From assembly GCF_014203095.1 (NCBI RefSeq), contig NZ_JACHIG010000004.1:248001-312000 (forward strand): a stretch of DNA of 64,000 nt, read 5' to 3'. A program made the translations under genes and the position numbers. Source of the DNA: Prosthecobacter vanneervenii. Its GTDB lineage: Bacteria > Verrucomicrobiota > Verrucomicrobiia > Verrucomicrobiales > Verrucomicrobiaceae. The notes below the pieces were generated by a model. That model was not told the DNA's origin and ran no database searches. It saw nothing but the letters and a program-made list of their open reading frames with translations. This document shows positions 1 to 7,771 of this stretch, piece after piece (position 1 is the first letter of the stretch; every line of letters starts with the position of its first letter).

Positions 1-164
1 CCATTTTGGGGAACAAAACCTAAATATATTCCAATGTTTATGGTTGTTGCTCCCGTAAAGAGGTGTGCCACAGTACTTCACTGATGCGTCTTACCAGCAG
101 TTCCAGCACCGCCGCGCCTCTCGTGACGCGCTCCGCGCCGCCCACGTCGCAGGAGCTTACCGTC

Positions 165-1379
165 ATGATGCCGTTTGGACGGTATTCCGTGCAGGCGCAG
201 GTGGGCATCGGCGGCATGGGCACCGTGTACCGGGGCACCCAGCTCAGCCTGGGCAGGCCGGTGGCCATCAAGGTGCTGCGTGTGAGCGACGGCTACGACT
301 TCGCCTTTGAAGACCGCTTCCGCAGGGAGGCACGGGCCATGGCCACGCTGAACCACCCGAATATCGTGGCCATTTACGACTACGGCCACATCGGCACCGA
401 GTTCCTCTTCTTCGTCATGGAGTACGTCGATGGCACGGACCTCGGTGACATCATGCGCACCGGCCGCATGACGCGCGAGCTGGCGCTGCAACTGCTGCCG
501 CAGATCTGCGCGGGGCTGGAGTACGCGCATTCCAAGGGCATCGTTCACCGCGACATCAAGCCCGCCAACATCATGCTTACCCGCCAAGGCGAGGTGAAGA
601 TCACCGACTTTGGCCTGGCGAAGGATGTGATGCGCGCCCCTTCCATGGTGACGGAGACGCACATGGTCATGGGCACGCCGGAGTACGCTGCGCCGGAGCA
701 GTTCAATGCGCACCGGCACGTGGACCACCGGGCTGACATCTACGCCCTGGGTGTGCTGATGTACCAGATGCTGACTGGGGCGCTGCCGCGTGGCTCCTGG
801 CAGCCGCCCTCCAGCCTGCTGCCCGGGCTGGACCCCCGGCTGGACGCCGTTGTCATCCGGGCGCTGATGACCGACCCCGGGCACCGCTTTCAAAATGTAG
901 GCGACATGCGCCGTGCCATCGAGGCCGCCATGGTGCCAGCCGCTCAGGCTCCCAGCAGGCCCATGCCCGTGGCCCAGCCCAGCGCCGGGCGCATCCTCCT
1001 TCTGGAGGACGATCTCATGGTGCGCGATCTGATGCGGCGTGCGCTGGAAAAGGCGGGTTACGAAGTGGTCGAAACGGGAGACGGCAAGGACACACTGCGA
1101 CTCTACCAAGAGGCCATGCACCAGGGGCAGCCCTACGATCTGGCCATCCTCGACCTCACCATTCCCGATGGCATGTGCGGGCGTGAGACGATGCTCTACC
1201 TCCGCCGCATGGACCCGCAGATCCTCGCCATCGTCTCCTCCGGCTACCGGGACGATCCCGTGATGAAAGACTGCGGTGCCTACGGTTTTGCCGCCGCCCT
1301 GCCCAAGCCCTACCAGGTGGAGGGCCTGCTGCAGATCGTGAATGGTGTGCTGGCTGTGGGACGAAGGAGGACGCTATAA
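165..1379 (+). CDS. Ser/Thr protein kinase with C-terminal receiver domain
   Basis: Hanks-type Ser/Thr kinase fused to a response-regulator receiver domain. Numbering from the ATG at 165: glycine loop GIGGMG at 14-19, Lys in VAIKVL, catalytic loop HRDIKPAN with Asp130, DFG at 148-150, and APE segment GTPEYAAPEQ. The receiver domain spans about 277-396. It has the acidic pair (LEDD), phospho-acceptor Asp330 (LDL), Ser in VSSGY and Lys in LPKPY, so it should be phosphorylatable. There is no membrane segment or PASTA domain, so the protein is probably cytoplasmic. Start chosen for AGGAG at 151-155, nine bases upstream. A GTG at 63 and an ATG at 84 would add a Ser/Thr-rich leader. The kinase and receiver calls are firm; the signal it joins is unknown. 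Confidence 0.9.
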   Translation: MMPFGRYSVQAQVGIGGMGTVYRGTQLSLGRPVAIKVLRVSDGYDFAFEDRFRREARAMATLNHPNIVAIYDYGHIGTEFLFFVMEYVDGTDLGDIMRTGRMTRELALQLLPQICAGLEYAHSKGIVHRDIKPANIMLTRQGEVKITDFGLAKDVMRAPSMVTETHMVMGTPEYAAPEQFNAHRHVDHRADIYALGVLMYQMLTGALPRGSWQPPSSLLPGLDPRLDAVVIRALMTDPGHRFQNVGDMRRAIEAAMVPAAQAPSRPMPVAQPSAGRILLLEDDLMVRDLMRRALEKAGYEVVETGDGKDTLRLYQEAMHQGQPYDLAILDLTIPDGMCGRETMLYLRRMDPQILAIVSSGYRDDPVMKDCGAYGFAAALPKPYQVEGLLQIVNGVLAVGRRRTL

Positions 1380-1419
1380 GCACATTGCCAGCAAGGGCTT
1401 CCTGTCTTTAAATAAACGG

Positions 1420-2904
1420 ATGCTGACCCGGCTTAGAATCAAAGGCTTCAAAAATCTCTCAGATGTGGAGGTGTTTTTTGGCCCCTTCACGTGCATTGCG
1501 GGTGCAAATGCGGTGGGGAAATCGAACCTTTTTGATGCCATTCGCTTTCTTTCCCTGCTAGCGGATATGAAGCTGGACGAAGCGGCACGTTCTATCCGGG
1601 CCGAAGACGATCGTAACGGAGACGTTCGCTCACTTTTCACTAATGACGGGTACGCCGTTGCCAAAGAGATCGAATTCGATCTGGACATGATTGTTCCTCG
1701 TGAAGCAGTGGATGAACTTGGACAGACTGGAGAAGCCTCCACTACCTGCCTCAATTACAAGCTGAGGATTGGTTACCGTGAAACTGCAGACGATCGCAGA
1801 CAGCTTGGCGAACTTGAGCTGTTGTTTGAGGAATTAAACTACATCACACACACTGATGCAAGAAAACGACTGCGTTTTCATCCTTCCAGGGCTTGGCTTG
1901 AATCGGTCATAGTTGGCCGTAAAACCAGCAAGCTCATTTCCACGCTGTCTGAAAGTGGAAAAACATTCGTGGTGCTGCATCAGGACGGTGCCGCGCGCAC
2001 AGGGCTTAATAAACGTGGTGTTGGCTACAAGCGTGTTGCACGGCAGCTTCCACGTACTGTGCTTTCTGCGGGTGATGCGGACAGCCCGACGGTTCTCTGC
2101 GCGCGTGTCGAATTGCGCAGCTGGGAATTGCTGCAGCTAGAGCCTTCTGCGATGCGAGAGAGTGACAGCATCAATCAATCAACTGGTGTGGATGCCAGCG
2201 GTGCTCACATGGCGGCGACGCTTTATGAATTGGGTCGCATACCACTCATTCCAGGAACCCCGGCTGATCCTGAAGCTGTTTATCAACGGGTAAGCAACCG
2301 TCTTTCAGAACTTCTGGGTGATGTTCGTGGTGTTGGGGTTGATGTGGATGAGAAGCGCGAACTTCTTTCCCTCTACTTGGTTGATCGCATGGGGGTCCGG
2401 ACTCCGGCTCGTTCCCTGTCTGATGGCACCCTGAGTTTTATCGCATTGGTCATCAAACAAATGGAAAGCCGTGGCAACAGGCTGCTTTGCATGGAAGAAC
2501 CTGAGAATGGTATTCATCCACGCAGGATACCAGCGATCCTGGATCTGCTTCAGGATATTGCAGTGGATGTCTCGTCAGCGGTGGATGATGCCAATCCGCT
2601 TCGGCAGATAATAGTTAATACTCATTCTCCATCAGTGGTTCAGCAGGTGCCAGATGAGTCGGTCCTTTTTGCCGAGACCGTTCCGTCATGGACTCCCGGT
2701 AGAAAGACTTTTGAGAGGCTCGTTTTTCGTATCTTGCCTGATACTTGGCGCTCCAAGGGTAACGATGACGAGATGATTGTAAAAAAAGCATCTCTGCTCG
2801 CATATTTGCGGGTGCCCGGCAAAAGGCGTGAATCAGAAGACGAGGAGCACAAGGAGCGTCGTGTCATTGACAGCGCGTATGTGCAGACAGTCCTTGAACT
2901 ATGA
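1420..2904 (+). CDS. AAA family (OLD/RecF-like) ATPase, first gene of AAA-TOPRIM pair
   Basis: ABC/SMC-type ATPase of the AAA_21 kind. Opening LTRLRIKGFKNL is typical of OLD/RecF-like proteins. Walker A is GANAVGKS at 28-35, the ABC signature LSDG at 333-336, Walker B LLCMEEPENG with Glu359/360, and the H-loop NTHSP lies near 403. The ATG at 1420 is preferred because family homology begins there; an in-frame ATG at 1342 lies inside the upstream kinase gene. The stop overlaps the next gene's start by ATGA, so the two are translationally coupled. Base composition is visibly more AT-rich than the neighbours, which suggests acquisition. The family commonly pairs with a TOPRIM-fold partner in defence loci; the function here is inferred. 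Confidence 0.88.
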   Translation: MLTRLRIKGFKNLSDVEVFFGPFTCIAGANAVGKSNLFDAIRFLSLLADMKLDEAARSIRAEDDRNGDVRSLFTNDGYAVAKEIEFDLDMIVPREAVDELGQTGEASTTCLNYKLRIGYRETADDRRQLGELELLFEELNYITHTDARKRLRFHPSRAWLESVIVGRKTSKLISTLSESGKTFVVLHQDGAARTGLNKRGVGYKRVARQLPRTVLSAGDADSPTVLCARVELRSWELLQLEPSAMRESDSINQSTGVDASGAHMAATLYELGRIPLIPGTPADPEAVYQRVSNRLSELLGDVRGVGVDVDEKRELLSLYLVDRMGVRTPARSLSDGTLSFIALVIKQMESRGNRLLCMEEPENGIHPRRIPAILDLLQDIAVDVSSAVDDANPLRQIIVNTHSPSVVQQVPDESVLFAETVPSWTPGRKTFERLVFRILPDTWRSKGNDDEMIVKKASLLAYLRVPGKRRESEDEEHKERRVIDSAYVQTVLEL

Positions 2905-3542
2905 ACGACGAGCAAAGGATGACGCGACGCTTTACACTGCTTGCAGACGGACCTGGAGACGAGGCTTTAATGCCTGTATTGCACTGGCTTTGGAAGGAAC
3001 ATCGTCCTGACGAGTTGTGCATAGGACACTTCGCCGATCTGGAGTACAGCAACCTCAAAAGCCGTGCACTCGAAGACAGGCTTGTGCCAGCACTGGATAT
3101 ATATCCTTGTGATTTGCTGTTTGTGCATCGTGATGCCGAAAGGGAGGGGGCTGAAAAACGAATGAGAGAAATTCAGGCTGCGATGGCTGCTAAGTTGGCG
3201 GCAGGCAGCAGTCCTCCTGTCGTCTGCGTGGTGCCTGTGCGCATGAGCGAGGCATGGATGCTTTTCGATGAAAGAGCCATACGCAAAGCTGCTGCGAATC
3301 CCAACGGAACGATGCGCTTGCATCTGCCTCCCATATCCAAGGTGGAGCAAATGCCTGATCCAAAAGCCAAGCTTCGCGAATTGCTACAAGAAGCGTGTGG
3401 TCTTCCCACTCAGCGTCTTCGTGGGTTTAATGCCTCTCGCGCTGCAAGGCTGGTAACTGAGTTTATCGAGGATTTTTCACCACTTCGTGAGCTTACTGCT
3501 TTTGCGCGCATGGAAGCAGAGTTCAAACGAGTGAAGCTTTAA
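2901..3542 (+). CDS. DUF4276/RloB-like TOPRIM-fold protein paired with the AAA ATPase
   Basis: A 213-residue protein recognised by pattern as the TOPRIM-like partner of AAA_21 ATPases. It opens with LLADGPGDEALMPVL, in the place of the acidic VEGxTE motif of TOPRIM proteins. CDLLFVHRDAEREG follows, in the place of the DxD motif, then VPVRMSEAWMLFDE with conserved Glu and Trp. It ends with DFSPLRELTAF, a segment I recognise from related proteins. Its ATG overlaps the stop of the ATPase gene. In studied AAA/TOPRIM pairs the ATPase senses infection and the TOPRIM protein is the nuclease effector. Whether this one cleaves nucleic acid is unproven, because its acidic residues deviate from classical TOPRIM spacing. 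It also shares the lower-GC composition. Confidence 0.75.
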   Translation: MNDEQRMTRRFTLLADGPGDEALMPVLHWLWKEHRPDELCIGHFADLEYSNLKSRALEDRLVPALDIYPCDLLFVHRDAEREGAEKRMREIQAAMAAKLAAGSSPPVVCVVPVRMSEAWMLFDERAIRKAAANPNGTMRLHLPPISKVEQMPDPKAKLRELLQEACGLPTQRLRGFNASRAARLVTEFIEDFSPLRELTAFARMEAEFKRVKL

Positions 3543-3550
3543 CCCTCCTC

Positions 3551-4582
3551 TCACACCACCCTCACTGCGGCCTGGGATTCCATGGCCTGCCATACGGCGT
3601 GCACCACGCGCATGTAGTTCATGCCTTCGCCAAAGTCGGGGCGGGGACGCGGGGCTTTGGCGTCGCGCACGGCGGCGATGAAATCGCGCTCCACCGTCCA
3701 GGTGCGTTGTCGTTCCGTGGGAACTGACACGGATTCCAGTTTGCCGCCGCGTTTGCCCAGCTGCAGGTCGTCTGTGTTGAAGTCATAGCACAGCGTGCCC
3801 TCGGAGCCGAAGATCCACAGCTTGTCCGTGGGTGCGTGCGCGGCCACGCCGCTGAAAAGCATCGTGGCCTCGATGCCGCTGCGGAATTTTGCCATCACAT
3901 GCACAAAGTCCGGGATGTCCACCTCCACGCCTGAGCGCTCGGGGATCACCACATTGCCGCGTGCCTCCACCTCCACGATGTGGCCCAGCCACTGCTGCAG
4001 CACCTCGGTGTAGATGCCCAGCGTGAGGATCTGGATGCCGCTCAGCTCTGACTGCTGGCGCCAGTGGACGGGCTTTGAGGCATCCAGCCAGGCGTCATTA
4101 AAGCTGTGCAGCAGCACCTGGTGCGGTTTGCCGATGGCGCCGTCTTCCAGCAGCTTTTTCACCAGCTCCCCGCCCTTCATGCCGTGGGGTGCGGGGCAGA
4201 TGGCGGTGACCAGCTCGGGGTAGCGCATGGATGCCTCCCACATCTGGTTGGCTTCCGGCAGTGAGGCAGCCATGCGCGCCTGGGTAAAGACGTGCTTGCC
4301 ATGCTGGAGTGCGTAGCACGTCATCTCCGCATGCATGTAGGGATGCGTGCCGATCCACACTACGTCCACATCGCGTGAGGAGGCCACCTCCTCCCAGCGC
4401 TCCACCGCCTGCGCTTCGGGGGCAAACTCCCGGCAGAAGGCCTCTGCGCTGGCCAGGCTCCGGTTGGTCACCTGCACGATTTGCACGCCGGGGATGGCGC
4501 GCAGGCCGGGCATGTGGCGGGATTTGACGATGCCACCGGCGCCGATGATGCCGATGCGGACGGGTTGCTCTGTTGCACTCAT
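3551..4582 (-). CDS. Gfo/Idh/MocA family oxidoreductase
   Basis: Predicted NAD(P)-dependent sugar or inositol dehydrogenase of 343 residues. The N-terminal Rossmann motif is GIIGAGGIVKSRH, followed by a segment resembling the EKP motif region (GKHVFTQARM), although the usual catalytic EKP Lys is not evident. The C-terminal half has the alpha/beta domain typical of the family. Start at 4582 (MSATEQ) places the Rossmann strand at residue 10; an upstream in-frame start at 4666 would add an unconserved leader overlapping the divergent MOSC gene. No signal peptide is seen, so it is cytoplasmic. It converges on the TOPRIM-like gene with only 8 bp between stops. The substrate cannot be read from the sequence. 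Confidence 0.85.
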   Translation of the reverse strand: MSATEQPVRIGIIGAGGIVKSRHMPGLRAIPGVQIVQVTNRSLASAEAFCREFAPEAQAVERWEEVASSRDVDVVWIGTHPYMHAEMTCYALQHGKHVFTQARMAASLPEANQMWEASMRYPELVTAICPAPHGMKGGELVKKLLEDGAIGKPHQVLLHSFNDAWLDASKPVHWRQQSELSGIQILTLGIYTEVLQQWLGHIVEVEARGNVVIPERSGVEVDIPDFVHVMAKFRSGIEATMLFSGVAAHAPTDKLWIFGSEGTLCYDFNTDDLQLGKRGGKLESVSVPTERQRTWTVERDFIAAVRDAKAPRPRPDFGEGMNYMRVVHAVWQAMESQAAVRVV

Positions 4583-4628
4583 GGTCGTATGAAGTGTGGC
4601 ACCTTTGGAGCCAACATCCAAGCCCCGC

Positions 4629-5087
4629 ATGCAAATCCTGCACATCTTCATCTCCCCCGAGCACATTTATGTGGGCCACCACGGCCTGCCCCCGGGCACC
4701 ACACCCATGACCGAGGTGCCCGAGGTGGAATGCGTGACCGGCAAGGGGTTGCGCGGCGACCGCTATTTCGGCTGGAAGGAGGATTTCAAAGGGCAGGTGA
4801 CCTTCTTTGAGCACGAGCAGTACGAGCGCTTGTGCGAGCAGTTCAGCGTCATGGGCGTGCCGCCTTCCGCCTTCCGCCGCAATATCATTACCAAGGGCAT
4901 CGACCTCAACACGCTCATCGGCACCGAGTTTGAGGTGCAGGGGGTGCGTTTTCTCGGTACACAGGAGGCCGCGCCCTGCCACTGGATGAACCAGGCCTTT
5001 GCTGAAGGCGCCGAGGCCGCGCTCAAGGGCCACGGCGGCCTGCGCGCCAAAATCCTCAGCGACGGCACCCTGCGCCCTACTTCATGA
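4629..5087 (+). CDS. MOSC domain protein
   Basis: A single MOSC domain of 152 residues, related to the C-terminal domain of molybdenum cofactor sulfurases and YiiM-like proteins. Visible markers are VTGKGLRGDRYFG near the start of the domain, FRRNIITKGIDLNTLIG in the middle, and the conserved Cys in APCHWM expected to bind sulfur or molybdopterin. The start at 4629 gives MQILHIFIS; a more upstream ATG at 4596 would add a poorly conserved stretch. The stop overlaps the next start (ATGA) with mobA, which supports a molybdenum-cofactor role. It may transfer or sense the cofactor; enzymatic activity is not shown by sequence alone. Confidence 0.88.
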   Translation: MQILHIFISPEHIYVGHHGLPPGTTPMTEVPEVECVTGKGLRGDRYFGWKEDFKGQVTFFEHEQYERLCEQFSVMGVPPSAFRRNIITKGIDLNTLIGTEFEVQGVRFLGTQEAAPCHWMNQAFAEGAEAALKGHGGLRAKILSDGTLRPTS

Positions 5088-5677
5088 CACCTCCACCCCT
5101 CCCCTTTGCCGCAGCCCTGCTGGCCGGCGGCCGCTCCACCCGCATGAAGCAGGACAAGGCCCTGCTGCACTGGCATGGGCAGGACCTGTGGCAGGCGCAG
5201 CTGCACAAGCTGCAGTCCATCGGTGCCGAGCGCGTGCTGCTCTCCTGCCGCAGCGAGCAGCCCCTTTACGTGAGTCCCAGCGAGGGTGTGGAGGTGGTGC
5301 ACGATCCCGAGGATGTGGATGAAGGCCCGCTGGGAGCCATCACCCGATGCCTGGAGCTGGTGCAGATGCCGCTGCTCGTGCTGGCGGTGGACATGCCCTG
5401 GATGACCGCTGCTTTTTTGCGCGAGCACCTTGTGCCGCATGCGGAGCCGGTGACAGGCTGCTTCTTCCGCGGCCCGCATGGAGATGAAACTCTCTCTGGT
5501 CTCTACGTGCCCGCCATGCTGCCGCTGATGCAGAAGGCGCTGTGCGAAAAGCACCTCGCCCTGCAGCCGATCATCGAAGCCGCTGTACACTCAGGACTGG
5601 CCGTGACTCACCCGCTGGAAGAGGCACAGATGCCCTTCTTCCACAATGTGAACACGCCGCATGATCTGAAGCATTGA
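5084..5677 (+). CDS. mobA: Molybdenum cofactor guanylyltransferase
   Basis: Predicted to attach GMP to molybdopterin, giving the guanine dinucleotide form of the cofactor used by DMSO-reductase-family enzymes. The nucleotidyltransferase signature AALLAGGRSTRMKQDKAL sits at residues 9-26, followed by the conserved acidic turn in VLAVDMPWM and the C-terminal NVNTPHDL typical of MobA. At 197 residues it has the normal length. It overlaps the MOSC gene by 4 bp and converges on rsmE with 8 bp between stops. No other cofactor biosynthesis gene or molybdoenzyme lies in the window. Confidence 0.9.
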   Translation: MTPPPLPFAAALLAGGRSTRMKQDKALLHWHGQDLWQAQLHKLQSIGAERVLLSCRSEQPLYVSPSEGVEVVHDPEDVDEGPLGAITRCLELVQMPLLVLAVDMPWMTAAFLREHLVPHAEPVTGCFFRGPHGDETLSGLYVPAMLPLMQKALCEKHLALQPIIEAAVHSGLAVTHPLEEAQMPFFHNVNTPHDLKH

Positions 5678-5685
5678 GGATGGAA

Positions 5686-6411
5686 TTACCTCAGCTCGTG
5701 TCCCAGAATCGCCAGCGTGGCGATGCCTGCCGTCTCGGCGCGCAGTACTAGCGGCCCGAGTGTCACCGGCACAAAGCCAGCCGAGAGAGCCTGCGTTTCC
5801 TCCTCGGGCGTGAAGTCTCCTTCAGGCCCGATCAGCACGGCCACGCTGTTTGGCTTGGCCACAGACAGCGCCTGCTTGAGCGTGCGCGTGTGCTCGCTCA
5901 GCGCCGGGATGAGCTTGCATTCGGCCTCAAACTTCAGCGTCTTGGAAAAATGCACCGGTGCATGCAGCTCCGGCACAAAGGGTGTGTGGCACTGCTTGGC
6001 ACTCTCGATCATATGCCGACGCCACTTGGCCAGCTTTTTCTCCGTCTGCGCTGCATCCAGATGAATCACGGTGCGCTCGGTGATGACGGGTTGGATGCTC
6101 GCAGCCCCTAGCTCCACCGCCTTCTCCAGCAGCCACTCAAAGGGCTCCGCCTTGATCAGCGCGGGCAGCAGATGGATCGAGGTGGCAAAGGGAGGCACCG
6201 CGCTCTCGCTGAGAATGCGCGCCTGCACCTCGGCTTTGGAGACGTGCGTGATCTCGCACACGGCCACGCGGCCTGCGCCGTCAAAGATCTCGATGCTGTC
6301 GCCGGGTTGCTTGCGCATCACCCGGCCGCAGTGCTGCGCCTCATCACCGGTCAGGGTGAGATGAGGCACGGTCCATTCGGAGGCAGGAAGATGAAAGCGC
6401 GGCAGGGACAT
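5686..6411 (-). CDS. rsmE: 16S rRNA (uracil-1498-N3)-methyltransferase
   Basis: SPOUT-class methyltransferase that methylates U1498 of 16S rRNA. The 241-residue length is normal. It carries the N-terminal PUA-like region (PRFHLP, then HCGRVMRKQPGD), the internal KAEPFEWLLEKAVELG motif, and the C-terminal SAM-binding knot IGPEGDFTPEE followed by LGPLVLRAETA. The start lies 1 bp downstream of the pepP stop, so the two are read from one transcript and are probably translationally coupled. This is a housekeeping gene with no oddities. Confidence 0.95.
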   Translation of the reverse strand: MSLPRFHLPASEWTVPHLTLTGDEAQHCGRVMRKQPGDSIEIFDGAGRVAVCEITHVSKAEVQARILSESAVPPFATSIHLLPALIKAEPFEWLLEKAVELGAASIQPVITERTVIHLDAAQTEKKLAKWRRHMIESAKQCHTPFVPELHAPVHFSKTLKFEAECKLIPALSEHTRTLKQALSVAKPNSVAVLIGPEGDFTPEEETQALSAGFVPVTLGPLVLRAETAGIATLAILGHELR

Positions 6412-6412
6412 G

Positions 6413-7702
6413 TCAGCGCTTCATGAGGGCTTCGATCTCATCCGCCTCGATGGGGATGTGCGCCATGAGGTCGATGTTTTCCTTCTCGCCGATGAAGATG
6501 TTGTTCTCCAGGCGCACACCCAGCTTCTCCTCGCGGATGTAGATGCCGGGCTCCACGGTGAAGACCATGCCGGGCTGCACGGGTTTCCACATGTGGCCCA
6601 CGTCATGCACGTCGATACCCAGCGGGTGGGAGGTCCCGTGCGGGAAGTATTTTTTATATGCGGGCTTTTCGGGATCCTGCTTGGCCACGTCTTCTTTCGT
6701 GATGAGGCCCAGCCCCAGAAGCTCCTGCTCCATGAGCTTGCCCACCTGCTCCTGATAGTCGCGGATGATGATGCCCGGGCGCAGGATCTTGCAGCACTCC
6801 TTGAAGACGCGCAGCACTGCGTCATACACCTGGCGCTGGCGCGGGGTGAACTTGCCGTTCACCGGGATCGTGCGCGTCAGGTCTGCGTTGTAGTTGCCGT
6901 AGTTGGCGGCCACATCCAGCAGCAGCATCTCGCCGTCCTGGCACTGGCAGTGGTTGGTGATGTAGTGCAGCACGCAGGCATTGGCCCCGGTGGCGATGAT
7001 AGGCGTGTATGCAAAGCCGCGGGCACGCTGACGGATAAACTCGTGGCAAAGCTCCGCCTCGATCTCAAACTCATGCACGCCGGGCTTCACAAACTTCAGC
7101 AGGCGGTCGAAGCCATCTCCCGTGATGCGGATGGCCTCGTTCAGCGCGGTGATTTCATGCGGGCTCTTGATGACGCGCAGCTCGTGCATCAGCTGCGCCA
7201 GGCGGTGATAGCGGTGCAGCGGGTACTCATGCTGGCAGCGCCGCGTGAAGCGCATCTCCCGCGTCTCCGTGGGGATGGTGGCGCGCGCGTGCTCGTTGGA
7301 GTTGAGGAAGACGTGGTCCGCCTGGCACATGACGGAGCGGAACTGTGTTTCAAAATCCTCCAGCCAGTGCACGCGCTTGATGCCGCTGCGCTCCATGGCC
7401 TGCGCCTTCGTCAGCTTTTCGCCCTCCCACACAGCGATGTGTTCGTTCGTTTCCCGCACAAAGAGCATCTCGCGCTGCTTTGGGTCTGCGGCATCGGGAA
7501 ACAGCACGAGGATGGTCTCCTCCTGGTCAATGCCGCTCAGGTAGAACTGATCGCTGTTCTGGATGAAGCTCAGTGAGCCGTCCGCATTCGTCGGCAGCAC
7601 GTCATTGGCATGCACAATCACCACCGACTGCGGCGGCAGCTTGGCGTAGAGGTGCTCACGGTTCGAGACAAACAGTTCGGCGGGCAGTGGTTGGTAGCGC
7701 AT
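6413..7702 (-). CDS. pepP: Xaa-Pro aminopeptidase (M24B)
   Basis: Cytoplasmic metallopeptidase that removes an N-terminal residue preceding proline. An aminopeptidase P N-terminal domain fills about the first 180 residues and the pita-bread catalytic domain the rest. Metal ligands are visible in order: Asp pair in DVAANYGNYNADLTRT, His in HGTSHPLGIDVHDVG, Glu in FTVEPGIYI, and Glu in RLENN. Start at 7702 (MRYQPLPAELF) is preferred over a TTG at 7717; neither has a clear Shine-Dalgarno. It is cotranscribed with rsmE (1 bp gap). Confidence 0.93.
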   Translation of the reverse strand: MRYQPLPAELFVSNREHLYAKLPPQSVVIVHANDVLPTNADGSLSFIQNSDQFYLSGIDQEETILVLFPDAADPKQREMLFVRETNEHIAVWEGEKLTKAQAMERSGIKRVHWLEDFETQFRSVMCQADHVFLNSNEHARATIPTETREMRFTRRCQHEYPLHRYHRLAQLMHELRVIKSPHEITALNEAIRITGDGFDRLLKFVKPGVHEFEIEAELCHEFIRQRARGFAYTPIIATGANACVLHYITNHCQCQDGEMLLLDVAANYGNYNADLTRTIPVNGKFTPRQRQVYDAVLRVFKECCKILRPGIIIRDYQEQVGKLMEQELLGLGLITKEDVAKQDPEKPAYKKYFPHGTSHPLGIDVHDVGHMWKPVQPGMVFTVEPGIYIREEKLGVRLENNIFIGEKENIDLMAHIPIEADEIEALMKR

Positions 7703-7741
7703 AGGAAGGTAGGGCAAGCGTCCTGCTTGCGGCAGCGCCGA

Positions 7742-7763
7742 AATTGCACGCGGCTTCGCAATT
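7742..7763. other. Small hairpin in pepP/pseudoprotease gap
   Basis: A 6-bp stem (7742-7747 pairing with 7758-7763) lies between the stop of the protease-like gene and the start of pepP, next to a GCAAGC/GCTTGC repeat at about 7714-7738. There is no T-run, so it is more likely an intergenic repeat or weak transcript-end structure than a classical terminator. Confidence 0.3.
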
Positions 7764-7771
7764 GCACCACC

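Noticed and set aside
7714-7738. GCAAGC/GCTTGC inverted motif near pepP as a riboswitch or operator
   Set aside because: Too short and common in intergenic repeats to support a regulatory call.
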